DNA from: Microbispora rosea
GTDB taxonomy: Bacteria; Actinomycetota; Actinomycetes; Streptosporangiales; Streptosporangiaceae
Assembly (NCBI RefSeq): GCF_900156315.1
Contig: NZ_FTNI01000004.1
Span: 248,001-312,000, forward strand
Direction: 5' to 3'
Length of the DNA stretch: 64,000 nucleotides
Shown here: positions 8,399 through 17,083 of the stretch, one piece after another
Layout of the letters: the number at the start of each line of letters is the position of its first letter
Position numbering within the stretch: the stretch's first letter is position 1
Position numbers and translations under genes: made by a program
The notes under the pieces: generated by a model
What the model saw: the letters and a program-made list of their open reading frames with translations, nothing else
What the model was told of the DNA's origin: nothing
The model's database searches: none

Positions 8399-9616
8399 GT
8401 GCACCTTACGACGCAACGCCGGGCGGCGTGGGCGCTGGTCGCCCTCGCCGTCGGGGCCTTCACCTACGTCACCGCCGAGGTCCTCCCCATCGGGCTGCTC
8501 ACGGTCATGGCGGCCGACCTGGACCGGTCTCCGTCCGAGACGGGCCTGCTCGTGACGGGGTACGCCGCCGTCGTGGTGCTGGCGTCGCTGCCACTCACCC
8601 GGCTGACCCAGCGGGTGCCGCGGCGCAGGTTGCTCACCGTCACGCTCGGCGTGTTCGTCGCGGGAATGCTGCTGACCGCCGTGGCGCCGAACTATCCGAC
8701 GCTGCTGGCCGCCCGGCTGCTGGTCGCGGCCACCCAGGCGCTGTTCTGGTCGGTCGCGACCCCGGCCGCGGCGGCCATGTTCCCCCCGGAGATCCGGGGG
8801 CGCGCGATCGCCCGGATGTCGATCGGCAGCTCCCTCGGGCCCGTCCTCGGCGTCCCCGTGGGCACCTGGCTCGGCCAGCAGGTCGGCTGGCGAACCGCGT
8901 TCGCCCTGGCCGCCGCCGTCGGCCTGATCACCTGCGTGACCGTGGCGACGCTCATGCCCGGCCGCCGGCAGACCGACGCGGGCTCCGGCGGTCACGAACC
9001 CGGCCGCGGCGCGACCCCGGACGCCCGCCGCTACGCGCTGCTCATCGTCGCCACCGTCATCGGAGTGGGCGGCTACCTCACCGCGTACACCTACGTCACG
9101 CCGTTCCTGCTGGACTTCGGCGGTTTCGCCCCGTCCGCGCTCAGTCCGCTGCTCCTCGCGTCCGGGATCTCCGGGGTCGCGGGGACGATCGTGGTCGGCC
9201 GGCTGCTGGACAGCCGGCCGAGGGCCGCCCTCGTCGGGCCGCTCGCCCTCATCACGTGCGCGCTGCTCGCCCTCTACGTCTTCGGCGCCGTGCACGCGGT
9301 GGCGGTGGCGGCCATCTGCGTGACGGGCATGTCGTTCAGCGCGCTGGCGGCGGCCATCGCGAGCCGCGCGCTGCAGGTGGCCCCGGGCAGCACCGACATC
9401 GCCTCGGCCGGCAGCGGCTCGGCCTTCAACGTCGGCATCGCGGGCGGGTCGCTGCTCGGCGGCGCGCTCATCGACCACTCGGGGGTCCGCAGCGTGACCG
9501 TGGCGGGCGCCGTCCTGACCGCCGCGGCGCTCGCCACCCTGCTGTGCGAACGGTGGGTGGCTCCCGCCCGCCCCTCCGCGCCGGAGCGTACGGCCCCGGC
9601 GCGGAGCGCGCGTTAG
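8399..9616 (+). CDS. MFS transporter, DHA1-type drug/metabolite exporter
   Basis: The 405-residue protein has about 12 hydrophobic helices in two halves. The loop after helix 2 (RLTQRVPRRRLL) fits the MFS motif A position in degenerate form, and helix 5 carries GSSLGPVLGVPVGTWLGQQVGWR, like the antiporter motif C of drug-H+ exporters. Close in pattern to actinobacterial AraJ/Cmr-like exporters; the substrate is unknown. GTG start with AGGAG eight bases upstream. Its stop codon lies inside the first copy of a 23-base tandem repeat that fills the gap to the convergent metB. Confidence 0.87.
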   Translation: MHLTTQRRAAWALVALAVGAFTYVTAEVLPIGLLTVMAADLDRSPSETGLLVTGYAAVVVLASLPLTRLTQRVPRRRLLTVTLGVFVAGMLLTAVAPNYPTLLAARLLVAATQALFWSVATPAAAAMFPPEIRGRAIARMSIGSSLGPVLGVPVGTWLGQQVGWRTAFALAAAVGLITCVTVATLMPGRRQTDAGSGGHEPGRGATPDARRYALLIVATVIGVGGYLTAYTYVTPFLLDFGGFAPSALSPLLLASGISGVAGTIVVGRLLDSRPRAALVGPLALITCALLALYVFGAVHAVAVAAICVTGMSFSALAAAIASRALQVAPGSTDIASAGSGSAFNVGIAGGSLLGGALIDHSGVRSVTVAGAVLTAAALATLLCERWVAPARPSAPERTAPARSAR

Positions 9617-9729
9617 ACAGAGCGCGGAGCGCGCGTTAGACAGAGCGCGGAGCGCGCGTTAGACAGAGCGCGGAGCGCGCGTTAGACAGAGCGCGGAGCG
9701 CGCGTTGGACAGACCTCGGAGCGCGCTTC
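9599..9729. repeat. 23-bp tandem repeat, five copies plus a partial
   Basis: The unit GCGCGGAGCGCGCG followed by TTAGACAGA (23 bases) is repeated head to tail at 9599, 9622, 9645, 9668 and 9691. The last full copy has one change (TTGGACAGA) and a degenerate partial copy runs to about 9729. The first copy overlaps the end of the MFS gene and supplies its TAG stop; the array ends just before the stop of metB on the other strand. Each unit holds a small GCGC-GGA-GCGC hairpin, so it could act as a two-way terminator, but that is inference. Confidence 0.95.
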
Positions 9730-9736
9730 AGCCGAC

Positions 9737-10876
9737 TCAGCCGAGGGCCTCGGTGAGGTCGGCCAGCAGGTCGTCGACGGTCTCGATGCCGACCGACAGA
9801 CGGACCAGGTCGGCGGGGACCTCCAGCGGCGATCCGGCGGCCGACGCGTGGGTCATCCGGCCGGGGTGCTCGATCAGCGACTCGACGCCGCCGAGCGACT
9901 CCCCGAGCGTGAACAGCTTCGCGCGGTTGCAGATCTCGACGGCGGCCTCCTCGCCGCCTTCGACGCGGAACGACACCATCCCGCCGAAACGCCGCATCTG
10001 CTTGGCCGCGATCTCGTGGCCGGGGTGCTCGGGCAGGCCCGGGTAGAGGACCTGGACGACCTTCGGGTGCGACAGCAGCAGGTCGACCACGCGCTCGGCG
10101 TTGTCGCAGTGCCGGTCCATGCGCACGCCCAGCGTCTTGAGGCCGCGCAGCGTGAGCCAGGCGTCGAACGGCCCGGCCACCGCGCCCATCGCGTTCTGGT
10201 GGTAGGCCAGGCGATCGCCGAGGTCCGCCGACCGCGTCACCAGGGCCCCGCCGACCACGTCGGAGTGGCCGCCGACGTACTTGGTCGTCGAGTGGACCAC
10301 GACGTCGGCGCCCAGGCTGAGCGGCTGCTGCAGGTAGGGCGAGGCGAAGGTGTTGTCCACCACGAGCACCGCGCCCCCGTCGTGGGCGACGGCCGCCAGG
10401 GCGGCGATGTCCGCGACGTTCAGCAGGGGATTCGTGGGCGTCTCCACCCAGATCGCCTTCGTGTCCGGCCGTACGGCGGCCCGCACCGCGTCCAGGTCGC
10501 CGAGCGGCACCGGGTCGAAGGAGACTCCCCACTCCTGGAGCACCCGGGAGAACAGCCGGTAGGTGCCGCCGTACGCGTCGTCGGGGATCACCACGTGGTC
10601 ACCGGGCTTGCAGACGGTCCGCAGCAGCGTGTCCTCGGCGGCGAGGCCCGACGCGAAGGCCAGCCCGCGCACGCCCCCTTCGACGGCGGCGAGCGCCTCC
10701 TCCAGAGCGGTCCTGGTCGGGTTGGCCGACCGGCTGTACTCGTAACCCGCCCGCAGGCCGCCCACGCCGTCCTGTTTGTAGGTGGACACGGCGTATATGG
10801 GAGGAACGACGGCGCCCGTGTGCGGGTCCGCCTCCTGGCCTGCGTGGATGGCCAGCGTCTCGAAACCTTGGTTCAT
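9737..10876 (-). CDS. metB: Cystathionine gamma-synthase
   Basis: PLP enzyme of the Cys/Met-metabolism family, 379 residues. It joins an activated homoserine ester with cysteine to give cystathionine. The PLP lysine is in VVHSTTKYVGGHSD near residue 200; the YEYSRSANPTRTALE and SLGGVESLIEHPGRMTH motifs are typical of the family. The ATG giving MNQGFETLAIHAGQEADP was chosen over an upstream in-frame extension lacking homology. Together with cbs just upstream on the same strand it covers trans-sulfuration between homocysteine and cysteine. The metB-cbs order is also found in mycobacteria. Confidence 0.93.
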   Translation of the reverse strand: MNQGFETLAIHAGQEADPHTGAVVPPIYAVSTYKQDGVGGLRAGYEYSRSANPTRTALEEALAAVEGGVRGLAFASGLAAEDTLLRTVCKPGDHVVIPDDAYGGTYRLFSRVLQEWGVSFDPVPLGDLDAVRAAVRPDTKAIWVETPTNPLLNVADIAALAAVAHDGGAVLVVDNTFASPYLQQPLSLGADVVVHSTTKYVGGHSDVVGGALVTRSADLGDRLAYHQNAMGAVAGPFDAWLTLRGLKTLGVRMDRHCDNAERVVDLLLSHPKVVQVLYPGLPEHPGHEIAAKQMRRFGGMVSFRVEGGEEAAVEICNRAKLFTLGESLGGVESLIEHPGRMTHASAAGSPLEVPADLVRLSVGIETVDDLLADLTEALG

Positions 10877-11158
10877 GGGGTCGAGCCTACCCTCCCCCCG
10901 TGATCTTGCAGTTGGTCGCAAAAAGAGCCGTGAACTGCTCAAACACCTTTCGTGATCTTGCACTTATTCTCAGCCTCGCCACATGACCTGCCCGGACACG
11001 CTCCGTGATCTTGCATTTGCAAGATCACGGATGCTCGCTGCGCAGGCCAGACGGGGTGCGCTCGATTTTCTGCATGATCACGGAGGATGTACGCCCTGGT
11101 CAAGCCATGCCTCTGCGACAAACTACAAGATCACGCGGAGGGGGGCGGAAGGGGTGGG
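10877..11158. repeat. Intergenic region with six GTGATCTTGCA-type repeats
   Basis: The 282-base gap between cbs and metB holds repeated CGTGATCTTGCA motifs: + orientation at 10899-10910, 10951-10962 and 11004-11015; inverted at 11018-11029 (TGCAAGATCACG); degenerate inverted copies at 11071-11083 (TGCATGATCACGG) and 11124-11135 (TACAAGATCACG). The third and fourth copies form a near-perfect palindrome, CCGTGATCTTGCA and its complement separated by TT, at 11003-11030. No gene is seen here. It may be a dispersed repeat family or a multi-site operator for metB. Confidence 0.9.
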
Positions 11159-12529
11159 TTAGTGGTTGGCGAGGAAGGCCAGGAGGTCCTGGCGGGTGAC
11201 CATGCCCACCGGCTTGCCGTCGTCGAGGACCACGGCCGCGTCGGCCTTCTCCAGCGCCTCGACCGCCCGGGCCACCGGCTCACCGGAGCCGATCATGGGC
11301 AGCGGCGACGACATGTGGCCGCCGATCTCGTCCTCGGACCGCACCCGGCCGCGGTAGAGGCCCTCCAGCAGGTCGCGCTCCACGATCGAGCCGATGACCT
11401 CGGCCGCCATGACCGGAGGCTCCTCCTTCATGACCGGCAGCTGGGAGACGTTGTACTCCCGCATGATCGAGATCGCGGTGCCGACCGACTCGTGCGGGTG
11501 GACGTGGACGAACTCGGGCAGCCCCGGCGTCTTGCGCCCCAGCACGTCGCCGACCAGGCCCTCCTCGCTCGACGTGGTGAGGAAGCCGTAGTCGGCCATC
11601 CACTCGTCGTTGAAGATCTTCGACAGGTAGCCGCGGCCGCCGTCCGGCAGCAGCACGACCACGACGTCGTCCGGCCCGGCCGCCTGGGCCACCCGTACGG
11701 CCGCCACCACCGCCATGCCGCACGAGCCGCCGACGAGCAGCGCCTCCTCGCGGGCGAGCCTGCGGGTCATGCCGAACGAGTCCTTGTCGGAGACCGCGAT
11801 GATCTCGTCGCAGATCGTGGTGTCGTACGTCGCGGGCCAGATGTCCTCGCCCACGCCCTCCACGAGATAGGGACGGCCGGTGCCGCCGGAGTAGACGGAA
11901 CCGACGGGGTCGGCGCCGATGACCTTCACCCGGCCGCCGGAGATCTCCTTGAGATACTTGCCGGTGCCGCTGATCGTTCCCCCGGTGCCGATGCCGGCGA
12001 CGAAGTGGGTGATCCTGCCCTCGGTCTGCTCCCAGATCTCCGGCCCGGTGGAGTGGTAGTGGCTCGCCGGGTTCTCGGGGTTGGAGTACTGGTCGGGCTT
12101 CCAGGCGTTCGGGATTTCGCGGGCCAGCCGGTCGGACACCGAGTAGTACGAGTCGGGGTGGTCGGGCGAGACGGCGGTCGGGCAGACGACGACCTCCGCG
12201 CCGTACGCGCGGAGCACGTTGATCTTGTCCTGGGCGACCTTGTCCGGGCAGACGAACAGGCAGCGGTAGCCCTTCTCCTGCGCCACGATGGCCAGGCCCA
12301 CACCGGTGTTGCCGGAGGTCGGCTCGACGATCGTGCCGCCGGGCTTCAGCTCGCCGCTCCGCTCGGCCGCTTCGATCATCCGCACCGCGATGCGGTCCTT
12401 CACCGAGCCGCCGGGGTTGAAATACTCCACCTTGGCCAGGACCTGGGCGGGCGCGCCCGCCGTGACCTTGCGCAGCCGGACGAGCGGGGTGTCGCCCATC
12501 AGCTCCACCAGCGAGTCGTGTACGCGCAC
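11159..12529 (-). CDS. cbs: Cystathionine beta-synthase
   Basis: PLP enzyme that condenses homocysteine (or activated serine) to cystathionine. Residues 1-320 are the fold-type-II catalytic domain with Lys44 in NPGGSVKDRIA, PTSGNTGVGLA and GTGGTISGTGKYL; residues about 330-456 hold two CBS repeats (HPHESVGTAISIMREYNVSQ; MIGSGEPVARAVEALEKADA) that can bind adenosyl ligands. GTG at 12529 (MRVHDSLVELMGDTPLV) is preferred because AAGGTGG lies at good spacing and family members start with an M.xHDS sequence; GTG at 12541 is the alternative. Divergent from the SGNH hydrolase. Confidence 0.93.
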   Translation of the reverse strand: MRVHDSLVELMGDTPLVRLRKVTAGAPAQVLAKVEYFNPGGSVKDRIAVRMIEAAERSGELKPGGTIVEPTSGNTGVGLAIVAQEKGYRCLFVCPDKVAQDKINVLRAYGAEVVVCPTAVSPDHPDSYYSVSDRLAREIPNAWKPDQYSNPENPASHYHSTGPEIWEQTEGRITHFVAGIGTGGTISGTGKYLKEISGGRVKVIGADPVGSVYSGGTGRPYLVEGVGEDIWPATYDTTICDEIIAVSDKDSFGMTRRLAREEALLVGGSCGMAVVAAVRVAQAAGPDDVVVVLLPDGGRGYLSKIFNDEWMADYGFLTTSSEEGLVGDVLGRKTPGLPEFVHVHPHESVGTAISIMREYNVSQLPVMKEEPPVMAAEVIGSIVERDLLEGLYRGRVRSEDEIGGHMSSPLPMIGSGEPVARAVEALEKADAAVVLDDGKPVGMVTRQDLLAFLANH

Positions 12530-12650
12530 CGCGATGACCACCTTATTTGCCGAAGCTTGTCAGCCTGCCGTCAGCCGGGATTCCGATAGGGGTGGCCGGA
12601 ACTCGGCTAGTTTCTTCTTCAAACCGTACCGTGAGCAGGGAGGAGGGCGG

Positions 12651-13625
12651 GTGGTCTGGACGTCCGGCGCAGTGCGCGCCGCGCGGCGTATCGCCACCGC
12701 CGCCGCCCTGGGCGGAGGCGGGCTCACGGCGCTGGGAGCGGTCACGTACGGCCTGCTGATGGCCGAGGCCATGGTGGCCCGTCGCATCGTGGGGCAGCCG
12801 CACGGGCTCGACGGCCCGCAGGCCGACGGCGTGTATGGCGCATTCCCCGGGGAGCCGATCCGGATGGCCGTCCTCGGCGACTCGACCTCCGTCGGCCTGG
12901 GCATGACCAGCCACGAGGACACTCCCGGCGTGCGCATCGCGTACGGGCTCGCGGCGGTGGCCGAGCGCCCGGTGCGCCTCACCGTGGTCGGCCAGTCGGG
13001 CGCGGCGTCGGTGGACCTCGGCGTTCAGGTGGACCGCGCGCTGGAGGCCCGGCCGGAGATCGCGGTCGTCTTCGTGGGGGCCAACGACGTCACCACGGCC
13101 ACCCTGCCGGCCCGGGCCGTACGGCACCTGCAGAAGGCGGTGCGCCGGCTGCACGAGGCCGGTGTGGAGGTGGTCGTGGGCACCTGCCCCGACCTGGGCA
13201 CCGTACGCCCGATCGCGCAGCCGCTCCGATGGGTCACCCGGCGCTGGTCGCGGCAGCTCGCCGCGGCCCAGACGGTCGCCGTCGTCGAGGCGGGCGGCCG
13301 CACCGTGGCGTTCGCCGACCTGCTCGGACCCGAATTCGACGCGAACCCGGCAGAGATGTTCGGACCTGATCGTTTTCATCCATCTGCCCGAGGTTACCTA
13401 CAAGCCGCGTACGCAGTGCTACCGTCTGTATGCGCCGCGTTGGGGTTGTGGCCCGAGCCGGAACCCGTGCGCGTCGAAGGATCGCAATACCTCTTGGCCG
13501 CAATGGCCGTGGAGGAACCCGGCACCGAGGTCACCGCGACCCGTGTCGCCGGCCGGGCGGTCGGCCCCCATGGACGGTGGGCGGCGCTGCTCCGCCGGAG
13601 ACCCGGGCCGCTTCCGAACGCCTAG
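12651..13625 (+). CDS. SGNH/GDSL hydrolase, membrane-anchored
   Basis: The 324-residue protein has an N-terminal hydrophobic segment (about 10-40, AARRIATAAALGGGGLTALG) that anchors or exports it, then an SGNH esterase domain. Visible are block I VLGDSTSVGLG (nucleophile Ser78), block III VGANDVT and block V DRFHPS, giving Ser-Asp-His. It is likely an outside-facing lipase/esterase acting on acyl esters; the substrate is unknown. The GTG follows GGAGGAGGGCGG. A GDSL gene next to cbs-metB and thiolase is conserved in mycobacteria (Rv1075c region), supporting a core-genome role. Confidence 0.88.
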   Translation: MVWTSGAVRAARRIATAAALGGGGLTALGAVTYGLLMAEAMVARRIVGQPHGLDGPQADGVYGAFPGEPIRMAVLGDSTSVGLGMTSHEDTPGVRIAYGLAAVAERPVRLTVVGQSGAASVDLGVQVDRALEARPEIAVVFVGANDVTTATLPARAVRHLQKAVRRLHEAGVEVVVGTCPDLGTVRPIAQPLRWVTRRWSRQLAAAQTVAVVEAGGRTVAFADLLGPEFDANPAEMFGPDRFHPSARGYLQAAYAVLPSVCAALGLWPEPEPVRVEGSQYLLAAMAVEEPGTEVTATRVAGRAVGPHGRWAALLRRRPGPLPNA

Positions 13626-13672
13626 AGCCGGTTACCTCCTGCGGCCGGGCCATCACCCCCTGTAGGAGCGAA

Positions 13673-15040
13673 ATGATCCGGCCCCAGCTGAACAACGCGA
13701 AACCCGCTCTGGCGCTCGCCGCGACCGCCCTGCTGGCCGGGGGCGCCCTCACCGGCTGCTCCGGCGGCGACGAGGCCGCCAAGGACTACCCGGCATGGCA
13801 GAACACGCAGGTGAACGCGGTCAGCCGGACCACCACGGGAGGCGGCGTCGCGGCCACCACCTCCATGCGGGCCGACGGCTCCCTGGAGACCGTCGTCCTC
13901 GACCTCACCACCGGCCGCCGGCTCTGGGCGCACCCCGCGACGATGGCGGGCCGGCTCCCCGGCATGGGGGTGCAGGCTCCGGCGACCGTGGCGACCAGCG
14001 GCGGGCAGGGCGTGGTGATCGCGCTCGATCCCCCCGCCGCCGGCAAGAAGGGCGCCACGCTGGTCGCCAGGGACGCCCGCACCGGGCAGCAGAGGTGGAC
14101 CAGGCCCGTGCGGTCCACCTTCGGGCCGCAGCGCTGCGGGCCGTACGTCTGCGTCTCCGAGGACACCGCGCTCTCGACAGCGCGCGTCGTGGTCCTCGAC
14201 CCCCGCGACGGATCCGTGAAGTGGCGCCTGGCCGGCATCGCGGAGGTCGAGTGGTCCGACGCGTCCAAGGTCGTCCTGCTCAGGCTCGCCTCCCACCCGG
14301 TGCTGGAGGCCCGCACGCTCAAGGACGGCAAGACCGTCTGGCAACTGCCGATCGAGCAGGCCCTCGGCCCCGACGTGGACCTGAGCGGGGGCTGGGCCTT
14401 CGGCGCGACGGGCGACAAGATCATCGGATACGTCGCTCCGTACACCAACCCGCAGACCAAGGAGACCTCGACGTTCGGCCTGTTCTCCGCGCGCCTGACC
14501 GACGGGGCCGTCGACTGGATGCGGCCGTCCGTCGTCCGCGTCTACCCCAGCGGCAACCCCGCGTACGCGCCGGTCGTCCGGCCGGTCGACGAGCAGGGCC
14601 AGTATGGCGGGTTCGCCCGGCTCGACGCCGAGACCGGACGGGTCCTGGGGCAGATCACGCCCGCCCAGGTGCCCGGGTCGGGCTGGTGGCTCGCCTTCCC
14701 GCCCGAGATGAACAAGCTGGGCTTCCTCAAGCGCGACGCGCCCGGCTCGGTCTTCGACCTCAGCACGGGCGAGCCGACCCCGGTGAGCGGCGCGACCGGC
14801 TGGTCGTTCTGCGTGACCGACCCCAAGCCGCTGCAGCTGCGCGGCATGATCCCCGGGTTCTACTCGATCGCGGCGCTGTGCGAGTTCGACCTGGCCACGG
14901 GCAAGCGCAAGGACTCCTCCTCCGCGCCGCCCTCCTGGTTCACCGGCAGCCAGAACGGCTGGCGCCTGTGGCGCGACGAGAAGGGCGGCCTCCACGCCGT
15001 CAACGACGGCACCGCCACCTCCCCCGGCATGTACGGCTGA
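13673..15040 (+). CDS. PQQ-like beta-propeller lipoprotein
   Basis: The 455-residue protein has a lipoprotein signal peptide and lipobox ALTGC (Cys29). The rest has repeated blades with the Gly-Arg-x-Leu-Trp type ending (LTTGRRLWAHP, ARTGQQRWTRP, PRDGSVKWRLAG, LKDGKTVWQLP), as in PQQ-like/quinoprotein propellers. No PQQ-dehydrogenase active-site set is evident, so a structural or binding role at the outer face of the membrane is more likely than catalysis. ATG 13673 follows TAGGAGCGAA. It lies 47 bases after the SGNH hydrolase and probably shares its transcript. Confidence 0.82.
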   Translation: MIRPQLNNAKPALALAATALLAGGALTGCSGGDEAAKDYPAWQNTQVNAVSRTTTGGGVAATTSMRADGSLETVVLDLTTGRRLWAHPATMAGRLPGMGVQAPATVATSGGQGVVIALDPPAAGKKGATLVARDARTGQQRWTRPVRSTFGPQRCGPYVCVSEDTALSTARVVVLDPRDGSVKWRLAGIAEVEWSDASKVVLLRLASHPVLEARTLKDGKTVWQLPIEQALGPDVDLSGGWAFGATGDKIIGYVAPYTNPQTKETSTFGLFSARLTDGAVDWMRPSVVRVYPSGNPAYAPVVRPVDEQGQYGGFARLDAETGRVLGQITPAQVPGSGWWLAFPPEMNKLGFLKRDAPGSVFDLSTGEPTPVSGATGWSFCVTDPKPLQLRGMIPGFYSIAALCEFDLATGKRKDSSSAPPSWFTGSQNGWRLWRDEKGGLHAVNDGTATSPGMYG

Positions 15041-15368
15041 TAGACGCCCAGACGCGCGAAGCGGGAAGCACCGAGCGAGCCGGGACGTGAGCGCCCCGGC
15101 GTGCGAAGCGGGAAGCACCGAGCGAGCCGGAGGGGTGCGCCGCCAATCTGGACTGAGGAGCGCGCGGGAGCGAAGCGACCAGAGCGCGACGAGGGAAGAT
15201 GGCGGAATCAAGCGCTCCGGCTGCGAAGCGGGAAGCACTGTGCAGTAGTACAAAATTCTGGTGAGTGGGGTCCAGGGCGTGGCGGGCGGCATACCGAGGG
15301 GTAACCTCCGGGGGAGGAGGCCCCCCGAACCCTGAGTGGAGGGGCACGAGATCAGGCAGGAGAGTCAC
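15041..15368. repeat. Intergenic region with 28-bp direct repeats
   Basis: No gene is seen in this 328-base gap. A 28-base unit (GCGAAGCGGGAAGCACC then GAGCGAGCCGG) occurs at 15056-15083 and 15103-15130, 47 bases apart, and its first 16 bases recur at 15222-15237. Related GCGAAGCGA words occur between them. With only two full copies and unequal spacing this is not a CRISPR array. The last 60 bases contain the thiolase promoter region and its ribosome-binding site. Confidence 0.85.
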
Positions 15369-16586
15369 ATGCCCGAGGCAGTCATCGTGGCGACCGCGCG
15401 GTCGCCGATCGGCCGCGCCTTCAAGGGGTCACTCAAGGACATCCGCCCGGACGACCTGACCGTGCAGATGGTCCGCGCCGCGCTGGCGAAGGTGCCGCAG
15501 CTCGACCCGAACGACGTTGACGACCTCATGCTGGGCTGCGGCCTCCCCGGCGGCGAGCAGGGCCACAACCTGGGACGTGTGGTCGCGGTGCTGCTCGGGC
15601 TCGACAACGTGCCGGGCACCACGGTGACCCGCTACTGCTCCTCCTCGCTGCAGACGACCCGGATGGCGTTCCACGCCATCAAGGCGGGCGAGGGCGACGT
15701 GTTCATCTCGGCCGGCGTCGAGACCGTCTCCCGCTTCGTCAACGGGAGCTCCGACATGCCCCAGGCGCAGAACCCGCTGTTCGACGAGGCGAAGGCGCGG
15801 ACGGAGGAGACCACCAAGGGGAGCGCGCCGGTGTGGCACGACCCGCGCGAGGACGACGCGCTGCCCGACGTCTACATCGCCATGGGTCAGACGGCCGAGA
15901 ACGTCGCGGCGTTGAAGGGCATCTCGCGGCGCGAGCAGGACGAGTTCGGCGTGCGCTCGCAGAACCTCGCGGAGAAGGCCATCGCCAACGGCTTCTGGGA
16001 GAGCGACATCACCCCGGTGACGCTCCCCGACGGCACCGTGGTGAGCAAGGACGACGGCCCGAGGGCCGGCACGACGTACGAGGCGGTCTCGCAGCTCAAG
16101 CCGGTCTTCCGGCCGGACGGCACCGTGACGGCGGGCAACTGCTGCCCGCTGAACGACGGCGCCGCCGCGGTGGTCGTCATGAGCGACACCAAGGCGGCCG
16201 AGCTGGGCATCACGCCGCTCGCCCGGATCGTGTCGACCGGCGTCACCGGCCTGTCCCCGGAGATCATGGGACTGGGCCCGATCGAGGCGTCACGGCAGGC
16301 GCTCGCCCGCGCGGGCATGGCGATCGGCGACGTCGACCTGGTCGAGATCAACGAGGCGTTCGCGGCCCAGGTGATCCCCTCCTACCAGGAGCTGGGCATC
16401 GACATCGAGCGGCTCAACGTGAACGGAGGCGCGATCGCGGTGGGTCACCCCTTCGGCATGACCGGCGCCCGCATCACCTCCACGCTGGTCAACGGCCTCC
16501 GGTTCCACGACAAGTCGATCGGGCTGGAGACGATGTGCGTCGGCGGCGGCCAGGGCATGGCGATGGTGCTGGAGCGGCTGTCCTGA
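15369..16586 (+). CDS. Acetyl-CoA acetyltransferase (thiolase)
   Basis: The 405-residue thiolase-fold enzyme has all catalytic elements: nucleophile Cys90 in VTRYCSSSLQT, EINEAFAAQ, NVNGGAIAVGHPFGMTGAR (catalytic His near residue 363) and MCVGGGQGMAM (second Cys near 393). It cleaves or forms beta-ketoacyl-CoA; whether it serves beta-oxidation or acetoacetyl-CoA synthesis cannot be told from sequence. ATG 15369 follows GGCAGGAGAG; the 11-residue upstream extension is unlikely. In mycobacteria the neighbour of the GDSL gene is also a thiolase (fadA3). A strong hairpin follows the stop. Confidence 0.92.
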   Translation: MPEAVIVATARSPIGRAFKGSLKDIRPDDLTVQMVRAALAKVPQLDPNDVDDLMLGCGLPGGEQGHNLGRVVAVLLGLDNVPGTTVTRYCSSSLQTTRMAFHAIKAGEGDVFISAGVETVSRFVNGSSDMPQAQNPLFDEAKARTEETTKGSAPVWHDPREDDALPDVYIAMGQTAENVAALKGISRREQDEFGVRSQNLAEKAIANGFWESDITPVTLPDGTVVSKDDGPRAGTTYEAVSQLKPVFRPDGTVTAGNCCPLNDGAAAVVVMSDTKAAELGITPLARIVSTGVTGLSPEIMGLGPIEASRQALARAGMAIGDVDLVEINEAFAAQVIPSYQELGIDIERLNVNGGAIAVGHPFGMTGARITSTLVNGLRFHDKSIGLETMCVGGGQGMAMVLERLS

Positions 16587-16595
16587 GCGACGGGA

Positions 16596-16633
16596 TTCAC
16601 GCCGGTCCCGGCAGGAGCCGGGACCGGCGTGAA
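16596..16633 (+). terminator. Strong hairpin terminator after the thiolase gene
   Basis: Two perfect 17-base arms, starting TTCACGCCGGTCCCGGC, are separated by an AGGA loop and begin ten bases after the thiolase TGA. There is no U-tract, as is usual in high-GC actinomycetes. A second copy of the 3' arm (GGGAGCCGGGACCGGCG) follows at about 16640-16656. It may also serve the convergent PPOX gene. Confidence 0.85.
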
Positions 16634-16661
16634 CTCAGCGGGAGCCGGGACCGGCGCGGAC

Positions 16662-17072
16662 TCAGCCGTGGAAGTCGGGGCCCGCGCGTGTGGGCTCGAC
16701 GCGGATGACCACTCGCTTGTCCCGGATCATGGCGGCGCGATAGTCGTCCCAGTCCGGGTGCTCGCCACTGATGTCGCGGTAGTACTGCACCAGGTGCTCC
16801 ATCGCGTCCGGCAGCGAGACGACGTGGGCGACACCCTCGATCTGCATCCACTCGCCGTAGAAGGCGTCGGTCATGACGGTGAGCACGACCTGCGGGTTCT
16901 CCCGGAGGTTACGGGTTTTCACGGCCGTCTCGCGGCTGCTGATCACGATGTAGCCGTCCTTGTCGCAGCCGACGGTCACCGGGGAGGTCTGCGGCCGCCC
17001 GTCCGGATAGCGGGTCAGCATGACCGCTCGGTGGTTGCTCCTGACGAACTCACGCGCCTTGTCGAGATCCAT
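16662..17072 (-). CDS. PPOX-class flavin/F420-type split-barrel protein
   Basis: The 136-residue protein has the pyridoxamine-phosphate-oxidase-like split barrel: REFVRSNHRAVMLTRYPDGRPQ, SPVTVGCDKDGYIVISS, TRNLRENPQVVLTV and a C-terminal RVVIRVEPTRAG. Actinobacterial members of this size often bind F420 or FMN and act as reductases; cofactor and substrate are not determinable here. The start chosen is ATG 17072 (MDLDKAREF), in line with family N-termini; a seven-residue upstream extension is less likely. It converges on the thiolase gene. Confidence 0.85.
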   Translation of the reverse strand: MDLDKAREFVRSNHRAVMLTRYPDGRPQTSPVTVGCDKDGYIVISSRETAVKTRNLRENPQVVLTVMTDAFYGEWMQIEGVAHVVSLPDAMEHLVQYYRDISGEHPDWDDYRAAMIRDKRVVIRVEPTRAGPDFHG

Positions 17073-17083
17073 ACAACAATGAT

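Noticed and set aside
9599-9729. CRISPR or IS end
   Set aside because: Units are directly contiguous with no spacers, there is no transposase, and no target-site duplication.
15056-15237. CRISPR array
   Set aside because: Only two full repeats with 19 bases between them plus one partial copy, unequal spacing, and no cas genes in the window.
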